From Gemmatimonadota bacterium (lineage in GTDB: Bacteria; 4572-55; J002): 20,059 bases of DNA. This document shows, piece by piece, positions 1 to 7,401 of this stretch; position 1 is the stretch's first letter; each line of letters starts with the position of its first letter. The notes below the pieces were generated by a model that was not told where the DNA came from, made no database searches, and was given only the letters and a program-made list of their open reading frames with translations. Made by a program: the position numbers and the translations under genes. The stretch spans positions 1 to 20,059 of the forward strand of contig RFFQ01000053.1 of the NCBI GenBank assembly GCA_003697105.1. Direction: 5' to 3'.

Positions 1-77
1 CGCACACACCGGTGCGCCCCTACGTATTTGTCCGGATGGGGACGCCAATTGGGACGCACACACCGGTGCGCCCCTAC
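1..77. repeat. Two copies of a 23-bp palindrome-bearing (REP-like) repeat
   Basis: Bases 1-23 and 55-77 are identical, with a 54-bp period (18 codons, so the frame is kept). Each copy contains the perfect palindrome CACCGGTG (7-14 and 61-68), and CGCAC/GTGCG arms can fold around it. The linker between copies (24-54) is unique in the window. The first copy touches the window edge, so more copies may exist upstream. The link to REP elements is inferred from the palindrome and the surrounding RAYT gene. Confidence 0.75.
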
Positions 78-295
78 CGAAAATTGTTCAATGGTTCAAA
101 ACGATGACCACGAACGAATATATCCGCCATGTGAAAAATGATGGTTGGGCACCATTCCACAAACGATTATGGCAACGCAATTATTACGAACACATCATCC
201 GCGATGATGGCTCTTTGTACCGCATCCGTAAATACATTGCCACAAACCCGTTACGCTGGAACCGGGATCAGGAAAATCAAAACCGAAAAAGATAG
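2..295 (+). CDS. REP-associated tyrosine transposase (Y1/RAYT, IS200-like), C-terminal part; 5' end outside window
   Basis: The frame is open from base 2 to the TAG at 293-295, so the gene or its remnant starts before the window. From base 83 the translation (IVQWFKTMTTNEYI, then RLWQRNYYEHIIRDDG and IRKYIATNPLRW) is the typical C-terminal third of REP-associated Y1 transposases. These single-strand HUH nucleases act on palindromic REP elements. The tyrosine in KYIATNP lies in the helix that carries the catalytic residue in this family; the HUH motif would lie upstream and cannot be seen. Bases 2-82 encode two copies of the peptide AHTGAPL, because two palindromic DNA repeats lie in frame inside the gene. 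An internal ATG at 104 is not a likely start, since homology begins before it. Family assignment is fairly sure; intactness is unknown. Confidence 0.7.
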   Translation, partial: AHTGAPLRICPDGDANWDAHTGAPLPKIVQWFKTMTTNEYIRHVKNDGWAPFHKRLWQRNYYEHIIRDDGSLYRIRKYIATNPLRWNRDQENQNRKR

Positions 296-321
296 GCTGG
301 TTGGTATAAGGAACGTTTGAT

Positions 322-618
322 ATGACCCATAATTTCATCACCAACGCCCCACAACGCCGTCTGAAAAGCCGCATCCAGACACTCCTCCAGAACAGCCAGG
401 AACTCAAGTTCTTGGTCGGCTTCTTTTATTTTTCTGGCTGGCAGGAGCTTTACCAGGCACTCAAGGAACGGGATGACCTAGCCCTCAAAATTCTGGTGGG
501 GCTGGACACCGACTTACGTTGACGAACATTAGGAGACCATTATCTGGAACGCATTGAACAACGGGTGAAGGATTTCCACAGCGAAATTATTATTGCTGTG
601 GAAAATTTGACCGGTTAA
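322..618 (+). pseudogene. N-terminal fragment of a phospholipase D-like (HKD) domain protein of the helicase-associated type, with premature stops
   Basis: The ATG at 322 has a Shine-Dalgarno-like AAGGAA at 308-313. The first 66 codons encode a start typical of PLD-like domains at the N-terminus of SNF2-type helicases: a basic SLK-like segment, then LKFLVGFFYFSGWQELYQAL and LKILVGLDTD. A TGA at 520-522 interrupts the frame. Readable codons continue in the same frame (GDHYLERIEQRVKDF, then SEIIIAVENLTG) to a second stop at 616-618. Nothing recognisable follows before the next gene, and no helicase motif is present. Such proteins normally run to several hundred residues, so this is a decayed 5' remnant. 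The exact parent family is less certain than the PLD-type start. Confidence 0.55.
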
Positions 619-694
619 CGTCTTTTCCGACCGGATCCGGGGGTTCGCCAGCGTTGAATGCGATGTTGCGGGTCAATTCTTACATTTATTTCCG

Positions 695-727
695 AGAGGC
701 GAGGGCGACTTATCCTCGTCTTTTTAT
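695..727 (+). terminator. Possible rho-independent terminator after the PLD remnant
   Basis: Bases 695-704 can pair with 714-723 (ten pairs, two of them G-T wobbles; core GCGAGG/CCTCGT) around a nine-base loop, and the 3' arm runs into TTTTTATTAT. It lies between the decayed remnant and the first operon, 27 bases before the chosen start at 754. It could equally be leader structure of the following gene. Confidence 0.4.
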
Positions 728-753
728 TATCCTGATGAAAAATGAGGGTGAGT

Positions 754-2118
754 ATGAGTCATTTTGCGATTATTGTGCACGGGGGTGCGGGGGATATCCC
801 CGATGACATGACGGCGGCATATCAAGAGGCATGCCGGTGGGCGGTGGAAACAGGTTATGAATGGCTCCGTGAGGGGCGATCGGCACTGGATGCGGTGGAA
901 GCGGCGGTACGTATTTTGGAAGACCACCCAGCCACCCATGCCGGCACCGGTGCCGCTCTGAATCGAGATGGAGACATTCAACTGGATGCCGGTATCATGG
1001 ATGGCTCGAATTTGAAGATTGGCGCTGTAGCCGCCGTTCAGCGTATTGCCAACCCGGTTTATCTGGCACGGCAGGTCATGGAACGCACCCCGCATATTCT
1101 GCTCGCGGGTGACGGTGCGCTTCAATTTGCCCGCCAGATTCACTTCCCCGAGTGCGAACCGGCACACTTAACGACCGAACGGCGTTACCATGAGTGGAAA
1201 CAGATGCACGAGACCGGCAATCTCAGTGCAGAACTCCGGCGGTATCTGGGTGATACGGTCGGTGCTGTTGCCCGGGATACTGCGGGAAATATCGCTGTGG
1301 CGAACTCCACGTGCGGGATTTCGTACAAGTTACCCGGTCGTGTGGGGGATACCCCCCTGCCCGGTAGCGGGTTTTACGCTGATAATCGGGTGGGGGGCGT
1401 GGCATGTACCGGCTGGGGAGAAGCCATTATCCGTACGGCGCTGGCAAAAACCACGCTTGACCTGTTACGAGATTACCAACCGGCTGAAGCCACCCAACGA
1501 GCTATTTATACCTTGCAAACGCAAGTGGGTGGCTTGGGCGGGCTAATTTTGATCGATGCCGCCGGTCACATCTGCTACGATTTTAATACCCCGCGTATGG
1601 CATTTGCCTACCAGTCCGCCAGTATGACCGCCCCGGTAATTGGGATTGACCCCGCGGACAAAATCGATTACCAACCGCGTTACCGGCGGGGTGTCGGGGC
1701 GATCTTGCTCAATGATGCGGGGCAAGTGTTAATCTGCCAGCGTCGCCATAACTCCGGCGAGTGGCAGTTTCCGCAAGGGGGCATGGAACTGGGGGAAACG
1801 CCGCTGGATACCTTCCGGCGGGAAGTATGGGAAGAAACCGGTACGGCGAAAGTTCAACCGCTGTTTCAATTGCCACTGGAGACCCGGTACCTTTGGCCAC
1901 CTGAAAAACGAGCGCAGGAATTCCATGATGGGCAAGTTCACACCTGGATTGTGGGCCGGTTTGAGGGTACGGATGCCGATTTTCATCCGACCGAAGAATT
2001 TACGGCGTTCCGGTGGGTCGATCTGGATCAAATTACCACCCACACCGCTGTGTACCGCCGGGACGTTTACCGGCAATTGATCGACCATCTACGCATGGTT
2101 CGGGAGGGATTCTGCTGA
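754..2118 (+). CDS. Isoaspartyl peptidase/L-asparaginase (Ntn-hydrolase) fused to a C-terminal RppH-like Nudix hydrolase
   Basis: Residues 1 to about 290 are a plant-type asparaginase/isoaspartyl aminopeptidase, which cleaves isoaspartyl dipeptides from damaged proteins and self-processes before a threonine. The predicted nucleophile is T168 in GDTVGAV. R196 and D199 (GRVGD) and T219-G220 (ACTGWG) stand at +28, +31 and +51/+52 from it, the same spacing as T179, R207, D210 and T230-G231 of E. coli EcAIII. Residues 310-450 are a Nudix domain: WQFPQGGMELGETP leads into a full Nudix box at 342-364 (G, E348, RE 356-357, EE 360-361, G363), closest in style to RppH/Ap4A hydrolases. I chose ATG 754 over ATG 742 because GAGG at 744-747 sits 6 bases upstream of it. 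The stop overlaps the next start by one base. The fusion is a single uninterrupted frame and both domains look intact. Confidence 0.85.
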   Translation: MSHFAIIVHGGAGDIPDDMTAAYQEACRWAVETGYEWLREGRSALDAVEAAVRILEDHPATHAGTGAALNRDGDIQLDAGIMDGSNLKIGAVAAVQRIANPVYLARQVMERTPHILLAGDGALQFARQIHFPECEPAHLTTERRYHEWKQMHETGNLSAELRRYLGDTVGAVARDTAGNIAVANSTCGISYKLPGRVGDTPLPGSGFYADNRVGGVACTGWGEAIIRTALAKTTLDLLRDYQPAEATQRAIYTLQTQVGGLGGLILIDAAGHICYDFNTPRMAFAYQSASMTAPVIGIDPADKIDYQPRYRRGVGAILLNDAGQVLICQRRHNSGEWQFPQGGMELGETPLDTFRREVWEETGTAKVQPLFQLPLETRYLWPPEKRAQEFHDGQVHTWIVGRFEGTDADFHPTEEFTAFRWVDLDQITTHTAVYRRDVYRQLIDHLRMVREGFC

Positions 2119-2891
2119 TGCGTGACCGACCGTGGACGATTCAACTGGGGGATACGCCGCTGGTGGCAGTGGCACTTCATGCGGGGCACGAGATTCACCC
2201 GGCGGTAGCCCGGCATCTCGCCATCTCGGAGGCGGAACGCTGGCAAGAAGAAGACCCGGCAACCGCACGATGGGTCGATCTGGCTTCTACTTACGTGTGT
2301 GTCCATCGTTCCCGCTTTGAAGTTGACCTCAATCGCGCTCGCGAGCGTGCCATTTATCGTGTTCCAGCGGATGCGTGGGGACTTACGGTGTGGCGGACGG
2401 TGCCACCGGAAGCAGTCATCCGGCAATCTTTACAGCTTTATGACCAATTTTATGCGGCGCTCGATGATCTATTTACTCAATTTCAAGCCCGTTATGACCG
2501 CTTTGTGATATTTGATCTACATACATATAATTATCGTCCTGAAATGGCGGATTGGCGTATCCAACCGGATATTGAAATCGGTACGAAAAAGATGCCAGAC
2601 CGGTCGCGTTGGACGCCGCTAGTAGATCGATTGATCGATGACCTGCGTTCGTACGATTTTGGCGGGCGGCGATTGGATGTGCAAGAAAATGTTTATTATG
2701 GGGGCGGGTATTTCCCGGAATGGGTATATCGCACCTTTCCGGATTCCGCTTGTGTGATCACGCTGGAAATTCAGAAGTTTTTTCAGAATGCCGCTACCGG
2801 ACAGATTGACCCCGATTTGGCGCTGGCGGTGTTTAATCTCTTGAAATTTGTTGCCGCTGGTGTTATAGAAGAATTGAAGGCAGTCCCTTGA
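2118..2891 (+). CDS. N-formylglutamate amidohydrolase family protein
   Basis: The protein has 257 residues. HAGHEI (21-26), RFEVDLNRARERAIY (66-80) and FDLHTYNYRP (132-141) match the conserved blocks of the FGase family (HutG-like zinc amidohydrolases), with H21, H24 and H135 as likely metal or active-site residues. The classical member removes formate from N-formylglutamate in histidine degradation, but no hut gene is visible here and the real substrate may be another N-acyl amino acid. The start at 2118 (shared base with the preceding TGA, GGGAGG about 10 bases upstream) is preferred over the longer frame from 2013, which would overlap the Nudix domain. Translation is probably coupled to the peptidase-Nudix gene. 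No signal peptide is seen; likely cytoplasmic. Confidence 0.78.
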   Translation: MRDRPWTIQLGDTPLVAVALHAGHEIHPAVARHLAISEAERWQEEDPATARWVDLASTYVCVHRSRFEVDLNRARERAIYRVPADAWGLTVWRTVPPEAVIRQSLQLYDQFYAALDDLFTQFQARYDRFVIFDLHTYNYRPEMADWRIQPDIEIGTKKMPDRSRWTPLVDRLIDDLRSYDFGGRRLDVQENVYYGGGYFPEWVYRTFPDSACVITLEIQKFFQNAATGQIDPDLALAVFNLLKFVAAGVIEELKAVP

Positions 2892-2925
2892 AGTGTATTC
2901 TCAAAATATAGTATGGAGGTTGCTC

Positions 2926-4272
2926 ATGTCATCTTTACTTGCCGAAAAATTAACAGAGTTACACAACGCCGGAGTTGCACAGCCGATTTTAGACCGGTTG
3001 AAAACGCATATTGAGACCACGGAACCCTCCGGTTTAATCAATATTTCCCCTTACCGCATGGCAGATGAGTGGAATTTACCGCGGCGGGAGGTTTTGGATG
3101 CGTTTTTGTACGGAACCCGGTTCGGTCTGTTTGATCTGGAATGGCACGTTAAATGTCCTTCCTGCAAAGGTGCAACCGAAAAGAGTAAAGAATTGATGCT
3201 GTTAAAACCGAAATCGCACTGTGAATATTGCCGGATCGATATTCAGGCGGCATTTGATGAAGCGGTGGAGGTGGTCTTTCAGGTCAATCCGAATGTTCGA
3301 GAGTTGGAAACACCGATTCTGTGGGATGACTTTATTGCGTATTGGAAGTTATTTGAGGAAGTGGCGCGTTTTCGGGTCGATCCACATGCGTCGGGTGCGA
3401 TAAACATTACCTTTGAACCGGCGACGTATTACCTGATGGAAGGGACGCATCGCTCCGTGGAAGCATTGACTTTTGAGCCTGATCTGAAAACGGAGACTCG
3501 GGAAATTACGGTGCATTGTGGTCCAGAGGGCATGGAGTATGTTTTCCCCAAATTTTATGAAGCTGGTACGTACACTTTGAAGATTCAAAATGATATGGAT
3601 GAGCCTGCATTGTTTTTGTTGCAACAACAACAGGTTTATCCCTGGATTTCTGGAGCGCAGATAGCTTCCAATCAAAGTTTTCGGGATTTGTTTAGCTCGG
3701 AACTGATTTCCGCCGATGAGAGCTTTTCGGTGAAAAATTTGGTGTTTGTCTTCACGGATATTAAGGGATCAACCGCATTATACGAACGAATCGGGGATTC
3801 ACAGGCGTATCTGATTGTCAAACGTCATTTCCAAATTCTGACAGACACGGTGCGCCAGCATAACGGGGCGGTTGTCAAAACCATTGGTGATGCCATCATG
3901 GCGACCTTCCCCATTTCTACGGATGCCTTCCAAGCGGTGTTGGAGATGCAGCGTGCGTTTGATCAATTCAATTCCACGGGTGAAATTGATCCCCATGAAA
4001 TTATCATCAAAGTCGGTCTTCATCGGGGTCCCTGCATTGCCGTGACATCCAATGATCGGCTGGATTATTTTGGACGCACGGTCAATATTGCGGCGCGGAT
4101 TCAAGGTTTATCCACGGGACACGATGTGATGATGTCTAAGTTATTCTATGATGAACCGGCTATTACCCAACTGGTAGAAGCATCTGGCTGGCATGTTAGC
4201 TTTTCCCAAGCAGAACTTAAAGGGATTGATCGCTTGTACGATGTTGTTCATCTGACGGAACCGGGCAAATGA
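2926..4272 (+). CDS. Class III adenylate/guanylate cyclase with N-terminal DUF5939-like, zinc-ribbon region
   Basis: The protein has 448 residues. Residues 1-75 look like a small helical region (SPYRMADEWNLPRREVLDAF). It is followed by paired cysteines C77/C80 and C99/C102, a likely zinc knuckle, and a beta-rich segment to about 255; this arrangement resembles DUF5939 found before bacterial cyclase domains. The catalytic domain (270-440) has both metal aspartates (D278 in VFTDIKGST, D322 in KTIGDAIMATF), the K318 and D380 positions often linked with ATP specificity, and N387/R391 in the TVNIAARI block. It is therefore predicted active, making cAMP or less likely cGMP. There is no membrane segment. 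GGAGGT at 2915-2920 sets the start at 2926; an in-frame GTG at 2893 has no such site. Its last four bases overlap the next start. Confidence 0.85.
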   Translation: MSSLLAEKLTELHNAGVAQPILDRLKTHIETTEPSGLINISPYRMADEWNLPRREVLDAFLYGTRFGLFDLEWHVKCPSCKGATEKSKELMLLKPKSHCEYCRIDIQAAFDEAVEVVFQVNPNVRELETPILWDDFIAYWKLFEEVARFRVDPHASGAINITFEPATYYLMEGTHRSVEALTFEPDLKTETREITVHCGPEGMEYVFPKFYEAGTYTLKIQNDMDEPALFLLQQQQVYPWISGAQIASNQSFRDLFSSELISADESFSVKNLVFVFTDIKGSTALYERIGDSQAYLIVKRHFQILTDTVRQHNGAVVKTIGDAIMATFPISTDAFQAVLEMQRAFDQFNSTGEIDPHEIIIKVGLHRGPCIAVTSNDRLDYFGRTVNIAARIQGLSTGHDVMMSKLFYDEPAITQLVEASGWHVSFSQAELKGIDRLYDVVHLTEPGK

Positions 4273-4808
4273 TACATATTTTGGTGGGCTCTACCAATCC
4301 GGTGAAGATTGAGGCGACGAAACAGGCGTTTTTTGCCTACTTTAACCCCATCAAGGTCACCGGTGTCGCGGTGGAATCGGGAGTGCCCGATCAGCCTATC
4401 GGGGAAGAGACCTTTCAAGGTGCACAGCACCGGGTGCAACGTTTGATGGCACAGGCGCCGGCAGATTTTTACGTGGGTATTGAAGGGGGTATTTGCACCC
4501 AGTACGGGCGGTGGTTTTCGTTTGGGGCAGTTTGTATTGCCAATGGGCAGGGGCGTATGGGTTTTGGGAGCTCGCCTCAGTTTGAATTGCCGCCCCCGAT
4601 GATCGATTTACTGGTGACTCAGCGGCAGGAACTGGGTCTGGTGATGGATCGCCTGAAAGGAGAATCCCACACCAAGCAAAAAGAAGGGGCCATTGGTTAT
4701 TTTAGCCGCGGGGTTGTCACTCGCACTGACCTGATGAAACCGGCGGTCTTGATGGCACTGGTGCCCTTTTTAAATACGGAATTTTATTTGGATAATGATC
4801 CCCTATGA
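4269..4808 (+). CDS. yjjX: Inosine/xanthosine triphosphatase (YjjX family)
   Basis: The 179-residue protein matches YjjX/DUF84 along its whole length: VGSTNPVKIEATKQAF at the N-terminus, AVESGVPDQPIGEET (33-47), DFYVGIEGGI (66-75), then LPPPMIDLL and KEGAIGYFSRGVVTR. The family hydrolyses non-canonical ITP and XTP (and their deoxy forms) to keep oxidised or deaminated purines out of nucleic acids. Length is normal for the family. It starts inside the cyclase stop (ATGA overlap), so the two are probably translationally coupled. Cytoplasmic. Confidence 0.85.
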   Translation: MIHILVGSTNPVKIEATKQAFFAYFNPIKVTGVAVESGVPDQPIGEETFQGAQHRVQRLMAQAPADFYVGIEGGICTQYGRWFSFGAVCIANGQGRMGFGSSPQFELPPPMIDLLVTQRQELGLVMDRLKGESHTKQKEGAIGYFSRGVVTRTDLMKPAVLMALVPFLNTEFYLDNDPL

Positions 4809-4836
4809 CCCCGTAGCGTGGTTAAGGAAGGAAATC

Positions 4837-5403
4837 ATGCAGAATACGATTCTTTGGGGAGTGGTGGCGCTGTTTCCGGTATCAGAGATAGCGCTTGCCC
4901 TATTTAAACGGACTCGGCGCCGGCAGGCGACGCTAAGCGACCGGGGTTCGATGAGGCTCCTCTGGCTGGTGATTACCATCAGTGTTGGTGCGGCGATAGG
5001 TATGGCAGGATTACCCGTTGCCCAGATTCAGATGGCACACGATGTTCGGCAGGTATTCGCGTTGGCTGTGTTGCTTCTCGGTTTGGCAATCCGGTGGATT
5101 TCGATTTTTACGCTAGGGCGTTTTTTCACCGTTGATGTGTCTGTTCAGCAGGATCACCATCTAATTGAGACCGGTCTGTACCGGTATGTGCGCCATCCCT
5201 CGTATGCAGGTCTTCTTCTGGCGTTCTTCGGGTTGGGTCTCTTTTTTGGTAATTGGTTCAGTGTGGGTGTTCTCGTACTTCCCATAACGGGGGCGATTCT
5301 CTGGCGGATTCAAATTGAAGAGCGTGCTCTTCGGGACGCTCTCGGTGAGTCTTACCGGCAATATTGTCTTCGGACAAAAAAACTCATTCCGGGTGTGTTT
5401 TAA
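4837..5403 (+). CDS. Isoprenylcysteine carboxyl methyltransferase-like (ICMT/PEMT family) integral membrane methyltransferase
   Basis: The 188-residue protein has about five hydrophobic segments (roughly 5-23, 40-60, 72-94, 123-141 and 143-158). Its C-terminal half carries the family signature: ETGLYRYVRHPSYAG (111-125), EERALRDALGESYRQY (161-176) and a final KKLIPGV. This block binds S-adenosylmethionine in ICMT/PEMT enzymes. The substrate in bacteria is usually unknown and may be a lipid or other hydrophobic thiol or amine. I chose ATG 4837 because AAGGAAGGA lies just upstream (4824-4832); ATG 4795 in the same frame would overlap yjjX by 14 bases and has no site. It is the last gene of the operon. 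A small stem (5409-5423, TACCGG/CCGGTA) follows, without a T-run. Confidence 0.78.
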   Translation: MQNTILWGVVALFPVSEIALALFKRTRRRQATLSDRGSMRLLWLVITISVGAAIGMAGLPVAQIQMAHDVRQVFALAVLLLGLAIRWISIFTLGRFFTVDVSVQQDHHLIETGLYRYVRHPSYAGLLLAFFGLGLFFGNWFSVGVLVLPITGAILWRIQIEERALRDALGESYRQYCLRTKKLIPGVF

Positions 5404-5491
5404 GATGTTACCGGACACCGGTATGGGCAGGCAAACCCGCGATACGCCTTCAGCTATCCCGTGATTTTCTCTCCTTGTGCGAAATAAAGTG

Positions 5492-5520
5492 TGGACAAAA
5501 GCGGTTTAATGCCGTAATAA
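5492..5520 (+). promoter_or_regulatory. Candidate sigma70-type promoter for the PurQ-like gene
   Basis: TGGACA (5492-5497) and TAATAA (5515-5520) are 17 bases apart, about 30 bases before the predicted GTG start. The -10 match is weak. The 145-base gap with the preceding operon makes a promoter plausible here. Confidence 0.3.
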
Positions 5521-5548
5521 ATATCCCCTAACATAGGAGATGGTGCCG

Positions 5549-6229
5549 GTGTTCCGTATTGCTATTCTGAGTTCCCCCGGGAGCCGGGGGGAAAGCGAAA
5601 TGACCCGTGCCCTTCAGATGGTGGGGATACATGGGGTGAGTTTTCATGTGCAAAAAGCCGCCTCGATTTTAGCCGAATTTGACGGTTTTATGGTACCGGA
5701 TCAGGCATTGGGAATGGTACCATTGCCCCGCCATGTGTGTGATGTGCTTCGTGTTGCCGCACATCACGGTAAACCGGTTATCAGCATTTGCCGGGGAGTG
5801 GCTGGTTTGCAACAAGCCGGATTGCTACATGGTTTACACTGGCACCCACCGGTGGAAGCGGTGCTTATGTGGCACGACTTGATGCCGGTTAAGGGGCGAA
5901 ACTGCGCGGTGACTTCGGCACTGAAAGAGACGCCGTACCCCTTTCCACTGGTGATAGACTGGTGTGCCTCCATCACGATTTCGCCAGACTTAATGGCTAT
6001 TTTTCAAACGAAAGAAGGACACCTTGCTGGTGTCAGTAACATGGCGGGCAATGTTGTCGCTCTGTTTTTTCACCCAGAACAGGCACTCTGGTTGCGGCAC
6101 ATTCCGTATGATTACTCCGGTGAATGGGGTCTAGCCCGTCGATTAGCGGCACGTGACCCGGAACAGTTACAAATGCCGGCGCCGGGTATGTATGTGTTGG
6201 AGTCCATCAAATGGTTTTTAGAGCGGTGA
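5549..6229 (+). CDS. PurQ-like class I glutamine amidotransferase, divergent
   Basis: The 226-residue protein has the length and overall plan of PurQ, the glutaminase subunit of phosphoribosylformylglycinamidine synthase. Likely triad residues are C81 in ISICRG (PurQ: GICNG), H175 and E177 in FFHPEQALW, preceded by HLAGVSNMAGNVVAL, which closely follows the PurQ motif before its HPE. Two PurQ hallmarks are missing: the glycine-rich oxyanion strand (PGGFSYGD in PurQ) reads VPDQALGM here (49-56), and the HGEG motif is not found. It may be a specialised or inactive paralogue. GTG 5549 is preferred because AGGAG (5535-5539) is 9 bases upstream; ATG 5540 in the same frame abuts that site. No PurS or PurL lies next to it. 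The next gene follows after 7 bases. Confidence 0.6.
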   Translation: MFRIAILSSPGSRGESEMTRALQMVGIHGVSFHVQKAASILAEFDGFMVPDQALGMVPLPRHVCDVLRVAAHHGKPVISICRGVAGLQQAGLLHGLHWHPPVEAVLMWHDLMPVKGRNCAVTSALKETPYPFPLVIDWCASITISPDLMAIFQTKEGHLAGVSNMAGNVVALFFHPEQALWLRHIPYDYSGEWGLARRLAARDPEQLQMPAPGMYVLESIKWFLER

Positions 6230-6236
6230 TAATCTG

Positions 6237-7349
6237 ATGGCACTTTTTGGTAAGAAAAAAAACAGCACTTCACCACCGGAGACGGCACCCAAAAAGCCGT
6301 CACCGGCACGGGTGGTGCGCAAACAATTGGATGACCTGTTTGAGCATGGTACATCTTATACCATGTCCGAAATGGGGTTGGAACTCGAAGCCCTCTTTAA
6401 GGAATATCCGGCACAGGTGCTCAATCAACTGGTCAAACGACTCAACACCGAGGATAGCGATGAGGAACGCTGGGTGGCGTGGGCATTCATTCATCTGGGC
6501 AAAGCGTATGAGGGTCCCGTCAAAAAATTAACATCGGTATTGAAATCCAAAAAGAAACCGTTTAAATCGCGCATGCTGGCAATGACCCTTTTGCAACAAT
6601 TAGGGGCAGATGTGGATTTTTCCCACGTCCAATTGACCCAAGATACCGAGAGTGCCGCCCATGTGACGATGGAACTGCTGGATGATAAAATTGAGGAATG
6701 GTTGGTGCGGATAGCTCACGCTGAATTTGCCGACCAAGTGATCGATATTATTTTTGATCTGGATGATACCCTCGCGACGATGGGCGATACCGAAACGATC
6801 CCCACCGGCATCATCACGCGGTTAAGCGAACTGAGCGCACCCGAAGCGGTGAGTTTGTTGCAGGCGATTGCCTTTGTGAGCCGTAGTAACCGCTTAGCCA
6901 AAAAAGCAGAACGGGCGCTGGAGCGGCTACAAAGCAAGGTCTTGCGGGCGATCCCCCCATGCGTGACGGCACTGGATGGTCCTCAATTTTACCGGGCATA
7001 TGCCACCGACCCGATTGCTGGCGAGCCGGAAACGCTCATTTTCAGTTGGCGAACAGAAGGCAAAAATTTGATGGCATTCGTTTTTTTGCTGGATGTGTTA
7101 CCTTCCAATGATGTGACCGTGAGTGACTTTTTTGCCACCCGCTCCGTTTCCATCAAAGAGTTCAAGGTGGACTTTTTGAAAAAGGGTATGCAAAAAGGAG
7201 TGACGTTTCATGATATGCAATTTATCAGTGGCCAACGTTTGTTGAAAAAAGCGTTGCAGGGAAATAAAACATACCGTAAAGCTTTGCCAAAACTCTACCG
7301 GCGTTATGCCCACTTGATCGAACGCTGGATTTTAATGGGAAGCCATTGA
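6237..7349 (+). CDS. Uncharacterised helical (HEAT/armadillo-like) protein
   Basis: I do not recognise this 370-residue protein. It begins with a lysine-rich, proline-containing tail (1-30) without a signal peptide or membrane segment. Residues 30-235 are predicted by eye to be a run of amphipathic helices of HEAT-like spacing (for example WVAWAFIHLGKAYEGPVKKL at 79-98). Residues 248-370 form a second region with mixed strand and helix character (FYRAYATDPIAGEPETLIFS) ending in a very basic helical tail. It is probably a cytoplasmic scaffold or binding protein. It lies 7 bases after the PurQ-like gene and 52 before a TPR lipoprotein gene, so the three are probably co-transcribed. The frame is long, has no internal stop and shows codon use like its neighbours. 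Confidence 0.7.
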   Translation: MALFGKKKNSTSPPETAPKKPSPARVVRKQLDDLFEHGTSYTMSEMGLELEALFKEYPAQVLNQLVKRLNTEDSDEERWVAWAFIHLGKAYEGPVKKLTSVLKSKKKPFKSRMLAMTLLQQLGADVDFSHVQLTQDTESAAHVTMELLDDKIEEWLVRIAHAEFADQVIDIIFDLDDTLATMGDTETIPTGIITRLSELSAPEAVSLLQAIAFVSRSNRLAKKAERALERLQSKVLRAIPPCVTALDGPQFYRAYATDPIAGEPETLIFSWRTEGKNLMAFVFLLDVLPSNDVTVSDFFATRSVSIKEFKVDFLKKGMQKGVTFHDMQFISGQRLLKKALQGNKTYRKALPKLYRRYAHLIERWILMGSH

Positions 7350-7401
7350 TGGTAAGGCGATGTTTGCCATATTTTCTACGATAAATGCCGGGGAAAATCG
7401 A

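Noticed and set aside
1-77. CRISPR-like repeat pair
   Set aside because: Only two copies are seen, the spacer is 31 bases, and the repeats lie within the open frame of a transposase. No cas gene is near.
742-753. ATG at 742 as start of the peptidase-Nudix gene
   Set aside because: ATG 754 has GAGG at good distance, while 742 has no ribosome site; homology begins after both.
5409-5423. Terminator after the ICMT-like gene
   Set aside because: The stem TACCGG/CCGGTA has a three-base loop but no T-run follows; it is likely another ACCGGT-type palindrome.
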